From positions 10,805,916-10,869,915 of the forward strand of contig JAQFVV010006220.1 of the NCBI GenBank assembly GCA_028023455.1: a stretch of 64,000 nt of DNA, read 5' to 3'. A program made the position numbers and the translations under genes. The notes under the pieces are model-generated. The model was not told the DNA's origin. It saw nothing but the letters and a program-made list of their open reading frames with translations, and did not search any database. Positions 1 through 11,921 of the stretch are shown here, one piece after another (the stretch's first letter is position 1; each line of letters starts with the position of its first letter). Source of the stretch: Epiperipatus broadwayi (lineage: Eukaryota; Onychophora; Udeonychophora; Euonychophora; Peripatidae).

Positions 1-2400
1 AAAAATCAAAATTTACACTTCCATGTTAGCAATAGCACATAAGTTAATATAAAACACAAAGTTGTGATCAGTTTTATTTTATTCTCTTTCTTCTTTAGGC
101 ATTTTGGTCTACCTACTGATAATCTAGTATAATTACTAAACTATACTAAATCATCCATGCACTTTACTTTATATGGTATACATTTGGCGATACAATAAGC
201 AAGAGTAGTCACTATAAGAACTTTATAGATAAGTATACAAAATATCTACTATTTGCTGTTTTTGGTGGCATTAGTAACCTAAATGCTATTAATTTAACTA
301 CTAGACTGTCACTGATAAGTCCAACATCAACTGAAGAAAAGTATAAAATAATATTCAAAAATTGTGTTCTATAATAATCTATGTATTATTACTAAAAACT
401 TTAATGTATTTAGAAAAATACATATGAAGTTTGAATTTTTCTAAAAATATATATTAATTCATCTAGATGATAGAAATAATCCAACATGTAACTACAAACA
501 TTCAATTAAAAAAAAACAAAATAAAATGGCATAATTGATTTTGAGGATTGTAGCTATATATGAATATTTGCAAGTGAAAATTACATTATCTATGCAATTT
601 TTACTTTATATTGATAACCTAGTTTATTTTTTAAAATATTATTATGTTTTAATGTGAATTTATGTTATATTTTTTTATTCATACATGTATTTTTTTTTTG
701 CCATACATGCAATAATAAATACATTTGTTTGTTTGTTGTTGTTTTTTTGTAATATTTAGAAGATACTCTATTACATAAAAATTCAACCCAAAAATAATGG
801 TTTAATCTTTTATTAAAAATTTCTCCTCTAAGCAATTGAATATCATATTTGTTGCATGTTTAGAGCATTAATGAAAATTTCACATATGGGATCTTTTCTA
901 GTGCATATGAATTTTTTTTTTTTGCTATTTTAGTCAGTTTTCTTATATCAATAATAATATTAAATAAATCTATTCTGAATCTGATAAAAAATTTATAAAT
1001 TTGAAATAATGTTTTCCCCTATACAGATATTTCTATACATATTCTGAAAATTCTAAATTAAATTCCTTCCATCTTAATTTTTTGTCATTATCATTTTTTT
1101 ATATTCTTTATTAGACCATCGGTTAAAATTGGCATAGACAAATTTTCAATCTATGACAAGTCTCAACTAATCTCAAAAGTGAATTTTGAAATGTTTCTGT
1201 AAGAATACATTTGAATTTCTACTGAGTTGAAAAATGTTAAAATAGAATTAACAACACAAGTTCTAGAAAATATTAAAATTTTATAAATGATAGATCATAA
1301 TAAAAAAGCAGATAAAACATCATGCTTGATACATTTCAATAAAAGATTGTTATATAATATTAAACACTTTTATTATAAAGAATGGAAGTAGGAGTTTATA
1401 TAGTATCTTAATATAATAGAATACCCCACCCCCACCCCAAAAGCCAAAGAAAATAATAAAATATTGTAAAATGTTAATTTACATTCCTCCTTTTTTAAGC
1501 TTTCATTTTATTTAAAACAACAACTAAAATGTTGCTTGTAATGCATAATAATACATGTTATTTAAAACTAATATTCTAATGTTAAACTGGCAATATTATA
1601 AAACAAATTATTTCTTAAACAAAGTTTAAACTATATCAACCAATAAATTCACTTGTAATAAAATCTTTTTAGATTTGACAACAAAATACTAATAATTAGC
1701 TTCTCCAAAACAATCATTTTCTGATATGTAAACATCATTCTTCAATTGGATATATGGCATTTTACCTTTATAAATCCAACATCATGCCAATAAAATACTA
1801 ATTTCATAATATTTAAAAGTTTAATATTTAATCTGCAATGGCAATGCCTTAATTTCATATTACTTTTTAAATTAAATAGGTATTACTCTCATTACCTTCC
1901 TAAGTATAACTCTATTTTGCAAAAATTAAATTAGATTTAACTCATGTACTTTTAATTTTATACCCCCCCCCCCTTTCCGTTTTAGCAATATCTCATACCA
2001 CATTTAAATTTTTTTTCCAAAAAATTACTTCTTTTTTTTTTACTTTTTAAAAGAAATTTTTTTAAACTTATAACTAATGGCAACAGTAATAAAAAGTAAA
2101 TTTATTTTGTTATAATAATTGATTATAAGAAAGCAATTAAATGATTATAAGAAAGCTGTCAAGTGAATCCAATTTTATTTCATTTTCTTGCTATATTTTT
2201 TAACATTTTTATACAAATAATTTAACATTTATTGTAAATAATATTTATGAAAAAATGAAATTTGAAATAATTATATAAAACAAATACATATCTTAGGAAT
2301 GATATGAGATACCAGTTTTAGTGATAATGTTGCTAAACTGGCTATTGCCATTATGGGTTAAGAATATTGCTTTGTAATTGTTTTCCACTTTAATATTTTA

Positions 2401-3085
2401 TTGATCTGCAGTTTGGTATATAAAAATAAACAGCTCTGCATCTTACCCTGGGTTAATTCCAGATGGCTCTGCAATCAGTTGATGAGTAGAATTTGTAAAT
2501 GTTAAACAATTATTTTGAAATTACTGTTTAGTTAGTAATTTTGGTTTGATGTCAAAGTTGATATGAGTTTGTGTGTGGATTTATTGACTAGTATCATTTA
2601 AACTTTGTTTGAGGAGTAATTTATTTACATAACATATGCATATTTAGTATTTGCAAATTTGGTCTATTATAAAAAGGATTATTAATTCATTATTAATTAA
2701 GGTTTAAGCTGGTAATTTGTAGCAGTGTTTAACTTTGTCTTAAACAATTTAAAAAAAAACAACAACAACAACAACAAAAAAACAATTTATTATAATAATT
2801 AAAAAACTGCATCATAATTGTTTCATACTTTGATATCTAATTGGTCTGAAGCCTGTTATATAAAAGTAATAAGCTTTGCATATTATATTGGTATGCTATA
2901 ATATAACTCTACAGACAGCTGAAAAATGATATTTATAAATTATAAAATAGTCATTCTAGATGAGATAATTTTTTTGATATTCTATCAAATTTAGTAAGAG
3001 GTTGTTGTGTGTGAATGTACATATCCATTTATTGGCTGGTATGATTAAAATTTTGTTTGAGAATTAATTTGTTTATATAGAAACA
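2401..3085. repeat. Diverged tandem duplication, about 434-bp period
   Basis: About 2401-2640 and 2835-3085 share the same order of blocks: a 'tatataaaaataa' stretch, 'gctctgcat/gctttgcat', then 'gtttgtgtgtggatttattgactagtat' against a diverged counterpart, then 'ttttgtttgag'. Divergence is high. No coding content or ribozyme core was seen. The period resembles the other 340-480 bp units in the window. Confidence 0.5.
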
Positions 3086-3096
3086 GCATCAAAAAA

Positions 3097-3165
3097 TATG
3101 TTTGTCAAGCATTGGTGGTTGAATGGGCAGTTATTTTGGGTTAGCAGGTTTGCATCCCAGCTGAT
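3097..3165 (+). repeat. tRNA-derived SINE fragment
   Basis: A locally less A+T-rich block with a box A-like TGGTGGTTGAATGGG and, about 30 bp later, a box B-like GGTTTGCATCCC. An A-rich run follows at 3179-3190. It is a pol III promoter-like head of a tRNA-derived SINE, not an intact tRNA; no cloverleaf closes. Confidence 0.4.
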
Positions 3166-3419
3166 GCTATGACACATGAAAAAAAAAAGAAGTACAGCAC
3201 ATATAACAACTGAAAAATCTAGATATTGAATGAAGTCCAAATATATGTAATTATTCTAAATATTATATATTTAAACTTGTTAGAGATTGTATTATATCAC
3301 ATGCTAACTAGTTTAATAAGTAAATATTTTATTAATATGAATTAAATTATAAGAAATTATTGTATACAAACTTTATTATGATTTGTCCCATAAGCTAACT
3401 TTTTTAATTTTTTTTCCAG

Positions 3420-3494
3420 TTTTTAATTAGTGTCATTTTTTTGTTTATGATGGAAGCAGCTGGAACATTATTTATTTATACAACCAAAAAAGAG
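3420..3494 (+). CDS. Tetraspanin exon: transmembrane segment 3
   Basis: This exon is 75 nt (25 codons), phase 0 at both ends. The acceptor is a T-rich tract ending ttttccag and the donor is GAG followed by gtaaaa. The product begins FLISVIFLFMMEAAG, a hydrophobic helix with a buried Glu at position 12, and ends with a charged TTKKE that starts the extracellular loop. A 75-nt phase-0 exon for TM3 is the usual size and phase in many animal tetraspanin genes, which supports the call independently of sequence similarity. The next exon is 8.4 kb downstream. Confidence 0.88.
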
Positions 3495-3737
3495 GTAAAA
3501 AAACATAGTCAAACTTTTTTAGGCCATTATTATAATTAATGCCTTTAGTAAAAATAATTTAGCAATTAGAATGGTTTGAAAATATTTTGCTTGTATGTGT
3601 AATTTTAAGTTATCTGAAGTCATAGTGATTTCTTATAGAACATATTGGATAAAATATTTTACATCTCTCTCTTTATATACATATATGTGTGTGTGTGTTA
3701 TATAATCACTTGCAAATAGCTTTTAACAAGCTTTTCA

Positions 3738-3800
3738 GAATATCCCCATTCTCAGACCAATTTCTGCTACTGGCTTCCTCAGTGAAGTGCTAGGATATTC
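3738..3800 (-). ncRNA. Hammerhead ribozyme motif, family B copy 1 (decayed)
   Basis: Minus-strand reading: outer stem I GAATATCC pairs perfectly with GGATATTC. Inner stem I TTCA pairs with TGAG, next to core CTGAGGA (position 7 is free in the consensus CUGANGA). A short stem II follows, then GAAA, TTGG and the cleavage triplet GTC. Core residues are intact, but stem III has only U-G pairs and no loop, and stem II is weak, so activity is doubtful. Confidence 0.55.
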
Positions 3801-4079
3801 AAGCATTAGATGTAAAATACAGGCCAAGCCCAGAACTTTATCTAATAGATATCTATTAAGTAGAAAATCTGAAATTTTCAGATATTTATATGTTTTCCAA
3901 TCCAGCTATTTAACGTAAATAGCCATATAAGCTCAGATACACCATATATTAATAGCTTTAGCAATATAAAATTGCCAAAGCCTTAATAGCAAAAAATAAA
4001 ATTACAAAGAAATCAAGTCATATATCACATAATCTAATTTAACAAGCTTGTATTACAAATGTTATACAATGAGCTTTCA

Positions 4080-4141
4080 AATATTCCCAACCTCAGAACG
4101 ATTTTTCTTACTGGCTTCCTCAGTGAAGTGCTAGAATATTC
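4080..4141 (-). ncRNA. Hammerhead ribozyme motif, family B copy 2 (decayed)
   Basis: Same layout as copy 1 on the minus strand, with outer stem I AATATTC pairing with GAATATT. The second core block reads AAAA instead of GAAA and the cleavage triplet reads TTC, so this copy should be inactive. Confidence 0.5.
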
Positions 4142-4379
4142 AAGCATTATATTTAAAATACCAGACCAAACCCAGAATTTTATCTAATGGATAACTATTA
4201 AGTAAAAAATCTGAAATTTTCAGACATTCATATGTCTTTCAATCCAGCTATCTAACTTAAATTGTCATATAAGCTCAGATACATCATATATTAATAGCTT
4301 TAGCAATATAAAATCACCAAAGCCTTATTAGCAAAAAATAAAATCATAAAGAAATCAAGTCATATATCACATGACTTTG

Positions 4380-4785
4380 TTAAATTAGGTCATGTAATAA
4401 ATGACTTGATTTCTTTGTAATTATATTTTTTTCTATTAAGGTTTTAGTGATTTTATATTGCTAAAACTATTAATATATGGTGTACCTGAACTTAGTTCAG
4501 TCCCATATTATTTTAGTCCCATATGTCTATATAAATTAAGTAGCTGGATTGAAAGACATATGAATGTCTAAAAATTTATTTACTTAATAGATATCCATTA
4601 GGTAAAGTGCTGGGTTTGGGCTGGTATTTTAAATCTAATGTTTGAATATCCTAGCACCTCACTGAGAAAGCTAGTAGCAGAAACCGGTCTTTGATTGTGG
4701 ATATTTTGTAAAGAGCTATTTGCAAGGTCATTATATAATATTTGTAATACAAGCTTGTTAAATTCAGTCATGTGATATATGACTT
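4380..4785 (+). mobile_element. Family B unit in inverted orientation
   Basis: This is the reverse complement of the 3697-4378 units, starting from 'gtcatgtaataaatgacttgatttctttg' after a 13-bp spacer, so the three units form a large foldback. The unit ends near 4737 and the first 48 bp of a further unit follow (to about 4785), so the inverted side was also tandem. The hammerhead motif lies on the + strand at 4644-4706. Confidence 0.6.
4644..4706 (+). ncRNA. Hammerhead ribozyme motif, family B copy 3 (decayed)
   Basis: On the + strand GAATATCC is followed by CCTCA, then CTGAGAA (consensus CUGANGA, with G8 changed to A), a short stem II, GAAA, CCGG, TC and a partner GGATATT. The GAAACCGGTC block has a self-complementary CCGG in place of a looped stem III, like minimal hammerheads that work as dimers. 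The G8 change should inactivate this copy. Confidence 0.5.
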
Positions 4786-6569
4786 AAGGGTTAGAATGAT
4801 AATGAAAAGGTTACACAATATGTTAATTGGAACTGTAATGTAACTGCTAATTTTGGTATGATTGGTGGTAAAGCTGATGTAGATAAAATACTAGAGTTAG
4901 TTCAGCACTTATAATTCATGAGTTGACCAGAAATGGATGACTGATCATTGATCTTAATGATAATTGCCATAAAGCCATTGGGTAATAACTCAAATTTGGT
5001 AATCATACACCTCACTACAACTTTGATTTGATGAAAATAAAATAGGATAGCTGACTGAATCATGAACAGTTTGATTAATGTAGGCATATATGAGTGCGTA
5101 TGTTAAGGGAAAAGTTTATTATTACAACTTCTTTGATTTATGACCTTTCTAATTTATGGGTGTAGAACATAAATGATGTGTAAATAACATAGACAGTTAG
5201 TTATAAAAACATAATTTATATGGTTTCCCAACTGGATCATTTTATTACTCTTATCTGGCACTTCATTGGTTTCAATCTTCAAAATTCCATTAAACCCTCC
5301 CTTTATCCATATATCATGAATAATATATCCAGATCAATACAGAAATAATAGCAAGGACACCCTGATCTATCTCTTGAAAATGTTGACAAATTAAATTATA
5401 ACCACCCTAAATATAAAAGAAAAAAATAATAATAATATTGAAATTTTCAACAAACAAAAATTTAACATAGCAAAATTTAGATTAACAACTCTTCTTCTTC
5501 ACTGTAGAAATTTTAAATATTCCAATATCATGTGTCCACTAACAAAATTTTAATATGAAACAAAGTTTTAATTTCATTTTTTTTTTATTATAAGTTTACA
5601 CAACATTATTATTTTTGATAATCCAAGATTCAATGCAGAATCAAAATATAATTATCTTTTTCCTCTCTACTGGAGGATTAAATTATTAAACACTTAAGTT
5701 GCCAATAATAATATTGATTGACTAATACATACTTTCTTACCATTAAATGTGCTTTTAAATTTATTTCTTTGTTTATACAGGCATTATCTGTTGACCCTCC
5801 ATAACTTTAAATAATTTTGTCATTCTCTTACTAAATTTTATTGTAAGAATATGTTTACAGGGAAAGTATTTCACATATCTGCATGCTAGATAATAACGTG
5901 TATAGGTTAATGTATTAGAAGGAGGTTATGCATAAATTTAATCAGATATATGCTAAGCATGAATATTAGTCTTCATATATAAAAAGTGTGTGTTTTGAAG
6001 GCATGAACAGAATAAGTATTGGCTATAATTATTCTTCAAATATTTAAACTCTATTTCAAGATTGATGTTACGCCTTGTATATTGTTTTATCTCTCCTCCC
6101 TCTCTCTTCCCCTCGCTCTATTGCATGAAAAGTTCTTAATACACAGATTTTTTTATCTCAGCTCTTTACATCACGCTCTCAATGAATTCCCATTCACTAT
6201 CTGTAAGGCTTATACTTTGTAGTCTGGAGAATATATGAAATTGTAAGCAAGATGATTTTTGATAGGGAGAATATTTATATCTTACTGTCTGATATTATAC
6301 AGTCTTATGTCACCATCTCAGAAATGGATTTATAATTCTATGTGCTTTCTTGATATATACTAAATAAATATAAAATATTTTCCATAATATTATAAGTGAT
6401 ATCTTGGGACTAGTCCCCCTTAAAAAAAAACTACTGTTTAAAATTAATTCTGTAGCTCATCTCAATCTCAAACCCTCAAATCTTATATTAGTTCTAATAA
6501 TTATTTTTATTTAGTTATTAATTCTACACTCTGCAGCCTGATTTTATGTATACTTATTACAATACTTAT
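4786..6569 (+). other. Intron tract without recognised features
   Basis: A+T-rich sequence with no convincing exon, repeat family or RNA. Open frames here are short and lack coding character. Confidence 0.5.
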
Positions 6570-6616
6570 GTTATATATAGAGTACGTAAAAATACACACT
6601 CTTATCAAGCTTTTAA

Positions 6617-6678
6617 AATACCCTCAAGCCCAGACCGCGGTTTCTGCATCTAGCATCATCAGTGAGGTGTTAGAGATT
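6617..6678 (-). ncRNA. Type I hammerhead ribozyme, family B (core intact)
   Basis: Minus-strand reading: CTCA pairs with TGGG (inner stem I). CTGATGA is followed by stem II TGC / loop TAGAT / GCA, then GAAA. Stem III is CC / loop GC / GG, then UC as the cleavage site. All catalytic-core residues are consensus and every required helix can form. Outer stem I is imperfect (AATCTC against GAGGGTATT). Type I topology (open at stem I) with a short stem III is the form known from Penelope-like elements and retrozymes. Confidence 0.75.
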
Positions 6679-6992
6679 AAAAACACTAGAACTAGTCTAG
6701 CATTTTATCAACGCCTAACTATTGAGAAGAAAATCTGAAATTTTCAGACATTTAAATGTCCAAAAATCCAGCTATCTAACTTAAGTAGCCGTATGGGACT
6801 GAACAAAATTCAGATACACCATATATTAATAGCTCTAGCAATATAAAATTGCTAAAGCCTTAATAGCAAAAACTAAAATTAAATTGATAAAAAATCAAGT
6901 CAGATGTTATATGACCTAATTTTAATAAAGCTTGTATTTACAAATGTTATATATAGAGTACGTAAAAATACACACTCTTATCAAGCTTTTAA

Positions 6993-7054
6993 AATACCCT
7001 CAACCCCAGACCGCGGTTTCTGCATCTAGCGTCATCAGTGAGGTGTTAGGGATC
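6993..7054 (-). ncRNA. Type I hammerhead ribozyme, family B (core intact)
   Basis: Same as the 6617-6678 copy except that stem II reads CGC / TAGAT / GCA, so the pair next to the core is C-A. Outer stem I is better: ATCCCT pairs with AGGGTAT with one bulged base. Core CTGATGA, GAAA, looped CC-GG stem III and GTC are all present. Confidence 0.72.
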
Positions 7055-7131
7055 AAAAATACTAGAACTAGTCTAGCATTTTATCAACGCCTAACTATTG
7101 AGAAGAAAATCTGAAATAACATAACATTTAA

Positions 7132-7338
7132 TAATATAACATTTGTAAATAGGAGCTTTATTAAAATTAGGTCATATGACATCTGACTTGATTTTTTATC
7201 AATTTAATTTTAGTTTTTGCTATTAAGGCTTTGGCAATTTTATATTGCTAGAGCTATTAATATATGGTGTATTTGAATTTTGTTCAGTCCCGTACGGCTA
7301 TTTGAGTTAGATAGCTGGATTTTTGGACATTAAATCCT
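7132..7338 (+). mobile_element. Family B fragment in inverted orientation
   Basis: From 'ataacatttgtaaat' to 'gctggatttttggacatt' this is the reverse complement of part of the 6570-6945 unit, about 90% identical by eye. It is truncated before the ribozyme. As at 4380, a tandem array is followed by an inverted copy. Confidence 0.6.
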
Positions 7339-10300
7339 TCAAAATGTCTTAATATCAATACTGGTATAATTTTAAGATGTATGCACAGCAATGGCAAAAA
7401 TGTAAAAATAAATCTTTATCTGAATATTTCATGTACATATAACTAATGAATGTTATTAGTTACTGCAAGCTTGCATTTTGTGATTTAGTCAGAGACTTTG
7501 TTATGGATGTTGTTGACAAAGAATATAAATTTTAAATACACACATTAAAAAAATCATTGCACATACTCGTGCTATTACCAATACATTGTTGTTCTTTTTT
7601 ATTATTGATAAGAGTTCATGTAAATTTAAAATAATAGAAAATTGATTCTGTTTTTTGCATAGAATAAAGTTATACAATCTTAGTGTAATTATCATAGCCA
7701 TGGTACAATATTGAACAGGATATCTCTATAGACAAATATATTTTCCAATAAGGGTATAAACTTTTATGTTTATTATTATTTTTCGAAATTTGATCCTCCT
7801 TTTACAATAAATAGAATAATGAGTTTTCAATTAGAAGTTTGAAGGTCTTTAGCTTCTCATATTAACACTAATTTTCATGGACAAGAAATTAATACTTCTA
7901 AGAAAACTATGATTTGCTTTGGAATTATAAAATTATACAATTATTATCTTTCATATTTAGTAAAATATTTATTTATATAATGCTATGTTAATAAATTGTA
8001 ATAGTAAGTTAGCGATCAGGCTAATGCACATGTGCTTTATAGATCTTAAACTATAAATGAGTACTCTCATTCTCAGACACAAGATAAAGTCTTTATGAAA
8101 AGATAGAATGAATCCATCTATCTTTTCAACCCAAACGTTTATGTATTGGCCAATCTTAAGTGTTTAGAAATGAGAGCATGAATATATTAAGCAGTCACTT
8201 TAAATTACTTTATTATGCTTGAATGAGTGATGCTTGCGAAATTATTTAAAATTTACTATATCTCATTTTTAGTTGAAGTTAAACATATATAATAAGATAT
8301 TTATTTATATAGTGCTATGTTAATAAATTGTAATAGTAAATTACTAAATTGTTAATATTCTTGTTGTTTATTTATATTTATTTAAATTTTAAAGCAATGA
8401 TTTGCTACTGAATATTTTTTCTTTTGTTTTCACTTAACCTTCCTTCATACTGATTTTTAAACTCTCTATAATGATGTCTGTCTGGAACTTAGTTTCTTTC
8501 CCTGTATTTTATGGCACACTTTATAACTATATCTTCTATCCTTTACAATATTTATTAAATTAAAACATTTTATTAATGATTCACTGCATTACAAAGATTT
8601 CAAATAGTGAAAGAGATTGTATTTTTTTCCTAGCTTGCCAATTACTAGGTTGTAGTGATTTGAACAGTTTGCCATGCTTATTTTATTCTCTGCTTAAAAA
8701 TATCTAGATAATCTTTTACTAACAATTGATATCATGATTATCTGGGCTAGCTATAGCTTATATATTTATAATAAATAAAATTATTAATATTAAATTTGTT
8801 TTTTTTTTAAAATAAAGGTTAAGGTAATTCAAAATTATTTGCAATATTTATTGTTTCATACATCATTGGTAAAACTCAATAGTTAGTTAACAATTATATA
8901 CATTAAAAATGCTTCATAGTAATATTGAACAAAAGTATAAATGTAAATATATAATATTTGTATTATTTTACTAAGTTTAGCCATAAAGTTACAAAGCTAA
9001 GATTCTAATAAAAACATCATAAATTTAATAAGTTACATCAAGATCTGTGATAATTGTATAACTTAAGATTAATAAAACATTGATCAAATTAAGATCACTT
9101 TTGCAATAATACATTAATTTATAAAAAGATATTTTTTTGAAACAGAATATCAGGTTTTTTATTCATGATGAACAACATAGTTCTTCAACCTTCTCTATTA
9201 AATCAAATCTTTTATAAAATATATAACAATCTTTTTTAACTTCATTCAAATATTTTAATGTCAGCTTTTACTCCATCATTTTTCTGATAACAAATGAAAA
9301 CCATTCTGAATGTCTTAATTAACCATACTGTTTTTTTTCTTAAAACAATGACCCCTTGGATATCTCTACCTTTTCCAGTCAAACTTATCACTACTCACCT
9401 TTCATGCTAGCTATACAGCATCATCATATCAAAGATTTTACTTTGTTGATGTTTGTTTTTGAATCCAAGCACAGTGTGTGCATATTTTTGACCAATTAAA
9501 GATCATACTCCAAATGTAGCTTTTGATGAAGTATTTGTTAATAGATTTTTAGATGCTCATAATCCTCATTTTCTGTTAAAAGTTCTTGATGTCCATTGAA
9601 AATATATAAAAAATAATATTAAAAAACCATTATATGCATAAAGATAAAGGTACAAGAGAACAACTCAAGACTGAATAAAATTATCTTTATTGGGATTAAT
9701 GTTTAGTTTAAAACTGAAAAATTTAAAGTAAATTTGGTCATAAAAATTAAACCATAATTTAGAGACAAAAGGTTAAGTTTGTCTTTGCAATCTCTTTAGA
9801 CTGAGTAATTATTCTATATTAAAAATGTCAAGTGAGATACAATGTTATTCCCTACAGCTTTTCTTTACAAATAAAGTATTTATTTTTTTGAAACTAACAA
9901 ACTATATAGAATCATTATTAAAGCTGATTCTAGACTCAAAAGAAGTTTGAAAAACAGATTCGTGAAAAAAAATCTAAAAATATTGCTGCCCTATACACAT
10001 TATAATTATAGTCCTTACAATCATAAATTTAGTAAATATTACATAGGCTGGACATGTAGTTAGTAATAATAACTTAAAATATTGTAAAGCCTTGAGAAAC
10101 ATAATCAAACAAGTTTTCAAAATGCTAAAAATAAAGTAGATACTAATTAAAAAAAACCCAATAATGCTCGTATATGATGTTGGAGCAGAGACTTTGGCTG
10201 GTATACATGCTCTAGAGTTCCACACTTAAAATCTTCTGCATTTTATTTCAAAACTATTATTCTTATAGAAAATTTATGATAGAAACTAAATCAGCAGAAT

Positions 10301-11200
10301 TATGAAATGTTGTAAAAATATAGTTTTCTGAATAATACGAATTTTAAAAATGGCTTCACTTTTATAACTGTACAATAATAGCTTGATTTATTTATAGACA
10401 AACCAATTTCATATTTATTACATTAAAGAGAAAAATCATTTATTAGTTGCAAATTTTTAAACGTTTTACCAAAGTGGGGTTAATTTATCGTTAAATTCAC
10501 ATAACAGAAATTATTTTTGTTTTTCTAACTTAAAATTACTGTCTGACTGAAAAAAAGCATTTTATAATTTGATATTTTAATTAATGATTTTGCTGAATAA
10601 ATGCCAAAAAAGTAAATTTTATAAAGTAACTATACTTCATTATAAATTTTGCGGTAAAAAAACATGAATGATTTCATTTGTTAATATCTATCTATTCATT
10701 AGTTCATTATTGTTACTTGCCTCGGGAAAAAAAATCACTGTTATTATTTTATTAAAATAGATTTCCTATGAATTTAAATGGCCATGAGGTAGAGAAGCAA
10801 GATTTTATTTTATATTTTGATGTTTTCAATAATATTTTCCTCTAGATCTTAAAAATTAGAGGGGTATTACTGAAAAATAATGTATTGGAGGGGGGGGGGT
10901 ATAGATAACATTTATTTTCTGTCAATGACTTCATTAAACAAATTGCTTGAAGTTACATTTTTACAAAACAGCATAGCTATGCAAGGTGCAGATTATTAGC
11001 GTTTTACAAAATAAGTAGCAAGGCCATTTCAACAAATTTTAATAAATACGATTAGACTACTATTAATCCAAACACTTGTTAGATGCAAAACTGCTATTAT
11101 ACAGACAAAATTATCAAGTATTATTTTGATTTGTTTTAATTATTGTTATATAAAAATTTTACGCAGGTACAAATGTAAGCATATTCCATATTTAAAGTGT
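7339..11200 (+). other. Intron tract, mostly featureless
   Basis: A+T-rich. A direct repeat of about 48 bp ('atttatttatata.tgctatgttaata') occurs at 7961-8009 and 8294-8340. A run of nine G residues is at about 10889-10898. The block 9300-9620 is slightly less A+T-rich and may be an eroded element, but I could not read a protein from it. Confidence 0.45.
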
Positions 11201-11203
11201 AAT

Positions 11204-11590
<387 letters not shown>

Positions 11591-11852
11591 TAATATTTAT
11601 TTAAATTTTTAGCATAATTTCAGGTTTATAATGAAGGGAAAACTTATATTGTTAAAATCTGAAAAATTTATAATTCAGAAGAACTCTGGAATTAAGACAT
11701 TGGTGGTAATTTCTTTGTACATATAGAGGAACTGGCTTTGAACTTTGGAATAAACTCTGAAATCACATGTATGGGTGTGTTTCAAGATAAAAATTTTTTG
11801 TTGAAAATATTACTTGAAATAAATTTTCCTTTTTTTTTTAATTTTTTATTAG

Positions 11853-11921
11853 ATTTCTCAAATTCTTTATATTGTATGGAATGAACTAAATCAAGAATGT
11901 AAAGACATGCTACAAAATGTG
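11853..11921 (+). CDS. Tetraspanin exon: first helices of the large extracellular loop
   Basis: This exon is 69 nt (23 codons), phase 0. The acceptor is a long T tract ending ttttattag and the donor is GTG followed by gtgagt, a near-consensus site. The product starts ISQILYIVWNELNQEC and ends MLQNV. The pattern of a Trp, then a short acidic/Asn turn, then an amphipathic helix leading straight into the cysteine motif of the next exon matches the segment before CCG in short-loop tetraspanins. It contributes one cysteine outside the canonical set (residue 41 of the joined fragment). A 165-bp GATA microsatellite lies about 400 bp upstream in the intron. Confidence 0.85.

Larger units (their letters stand above)
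1..3419 (+). other. Intron sequence upstream of the first visible exon
   Basis: A+T-rich DNA with homopolymer A/T runs, a C10 run near 1963-1973 and no coding exon that I can support. It contains an old tandem duplication (2401-3085) and a tRNA-like fragment (3097-3165). The rest shows no recognisable structure. Confidence 0.6.
3697..4378 (-). mobile_element. Family B retrozyme-like tandem dimer (364-bp unit)
   Basis: Two head-to-tail copies, starting at 3697 and 4061, share the same succession of blocks with roughly 85% identity by eye. Blocks include 'ctggcttcctcagtgaagtg', 'atctgaaattttcaga', 'catatattaatagctttagc' and 'aagaaatcaagtcatatatc'. Each carries a hammerhead-like motif on the minus strand (see 3738-3800 and 4080-4141). 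An inverted copy follows directly at 4380. Head-to-tail units of 170-400 bp with a type I hammerhead are the hallmark of animal retrozymes, small non-autonomous elements thought to be copied by Penelope-like machinery. Confidence 0.65.
6570..7115 (-). mobile_element. Family B retrozyme-like tandem (376-bp unit, recent duplication)
   Basis: A full unit at 6570-6945 is followed by a partial unit at 6946-7115. The shared 160 bp differ at only about half a dozen sites, so the tandem is much younger than the one at 3.7 kb. Each unit carries a hammerhead on the minus strand with an intact core (6617-6678 and 6993-7054). The unit shares with the 3.7 kb copies the blocks 'cagtgaggtgttag', 'tctgaaattttcagacat' and 'accatatattaatagct'. 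No open reading frame of note, as expected for a non-autonomous element. Confidence 0.72.

Noticed and set aside
3097-3165. Intact tRNA gene here or at the other box A/box B sites
   Set aside because: None folds into a full cloverleaf with paired acceptor stem; all fit tRNA-derived SINE heads better.
1-3419. Search for tetraspanin TM1/TM2 exons
   Set aside because: No acceptor/donor-bounded frame with the expected Gly-Cys-rich TM2 signature was found; they should be upstream of the window.
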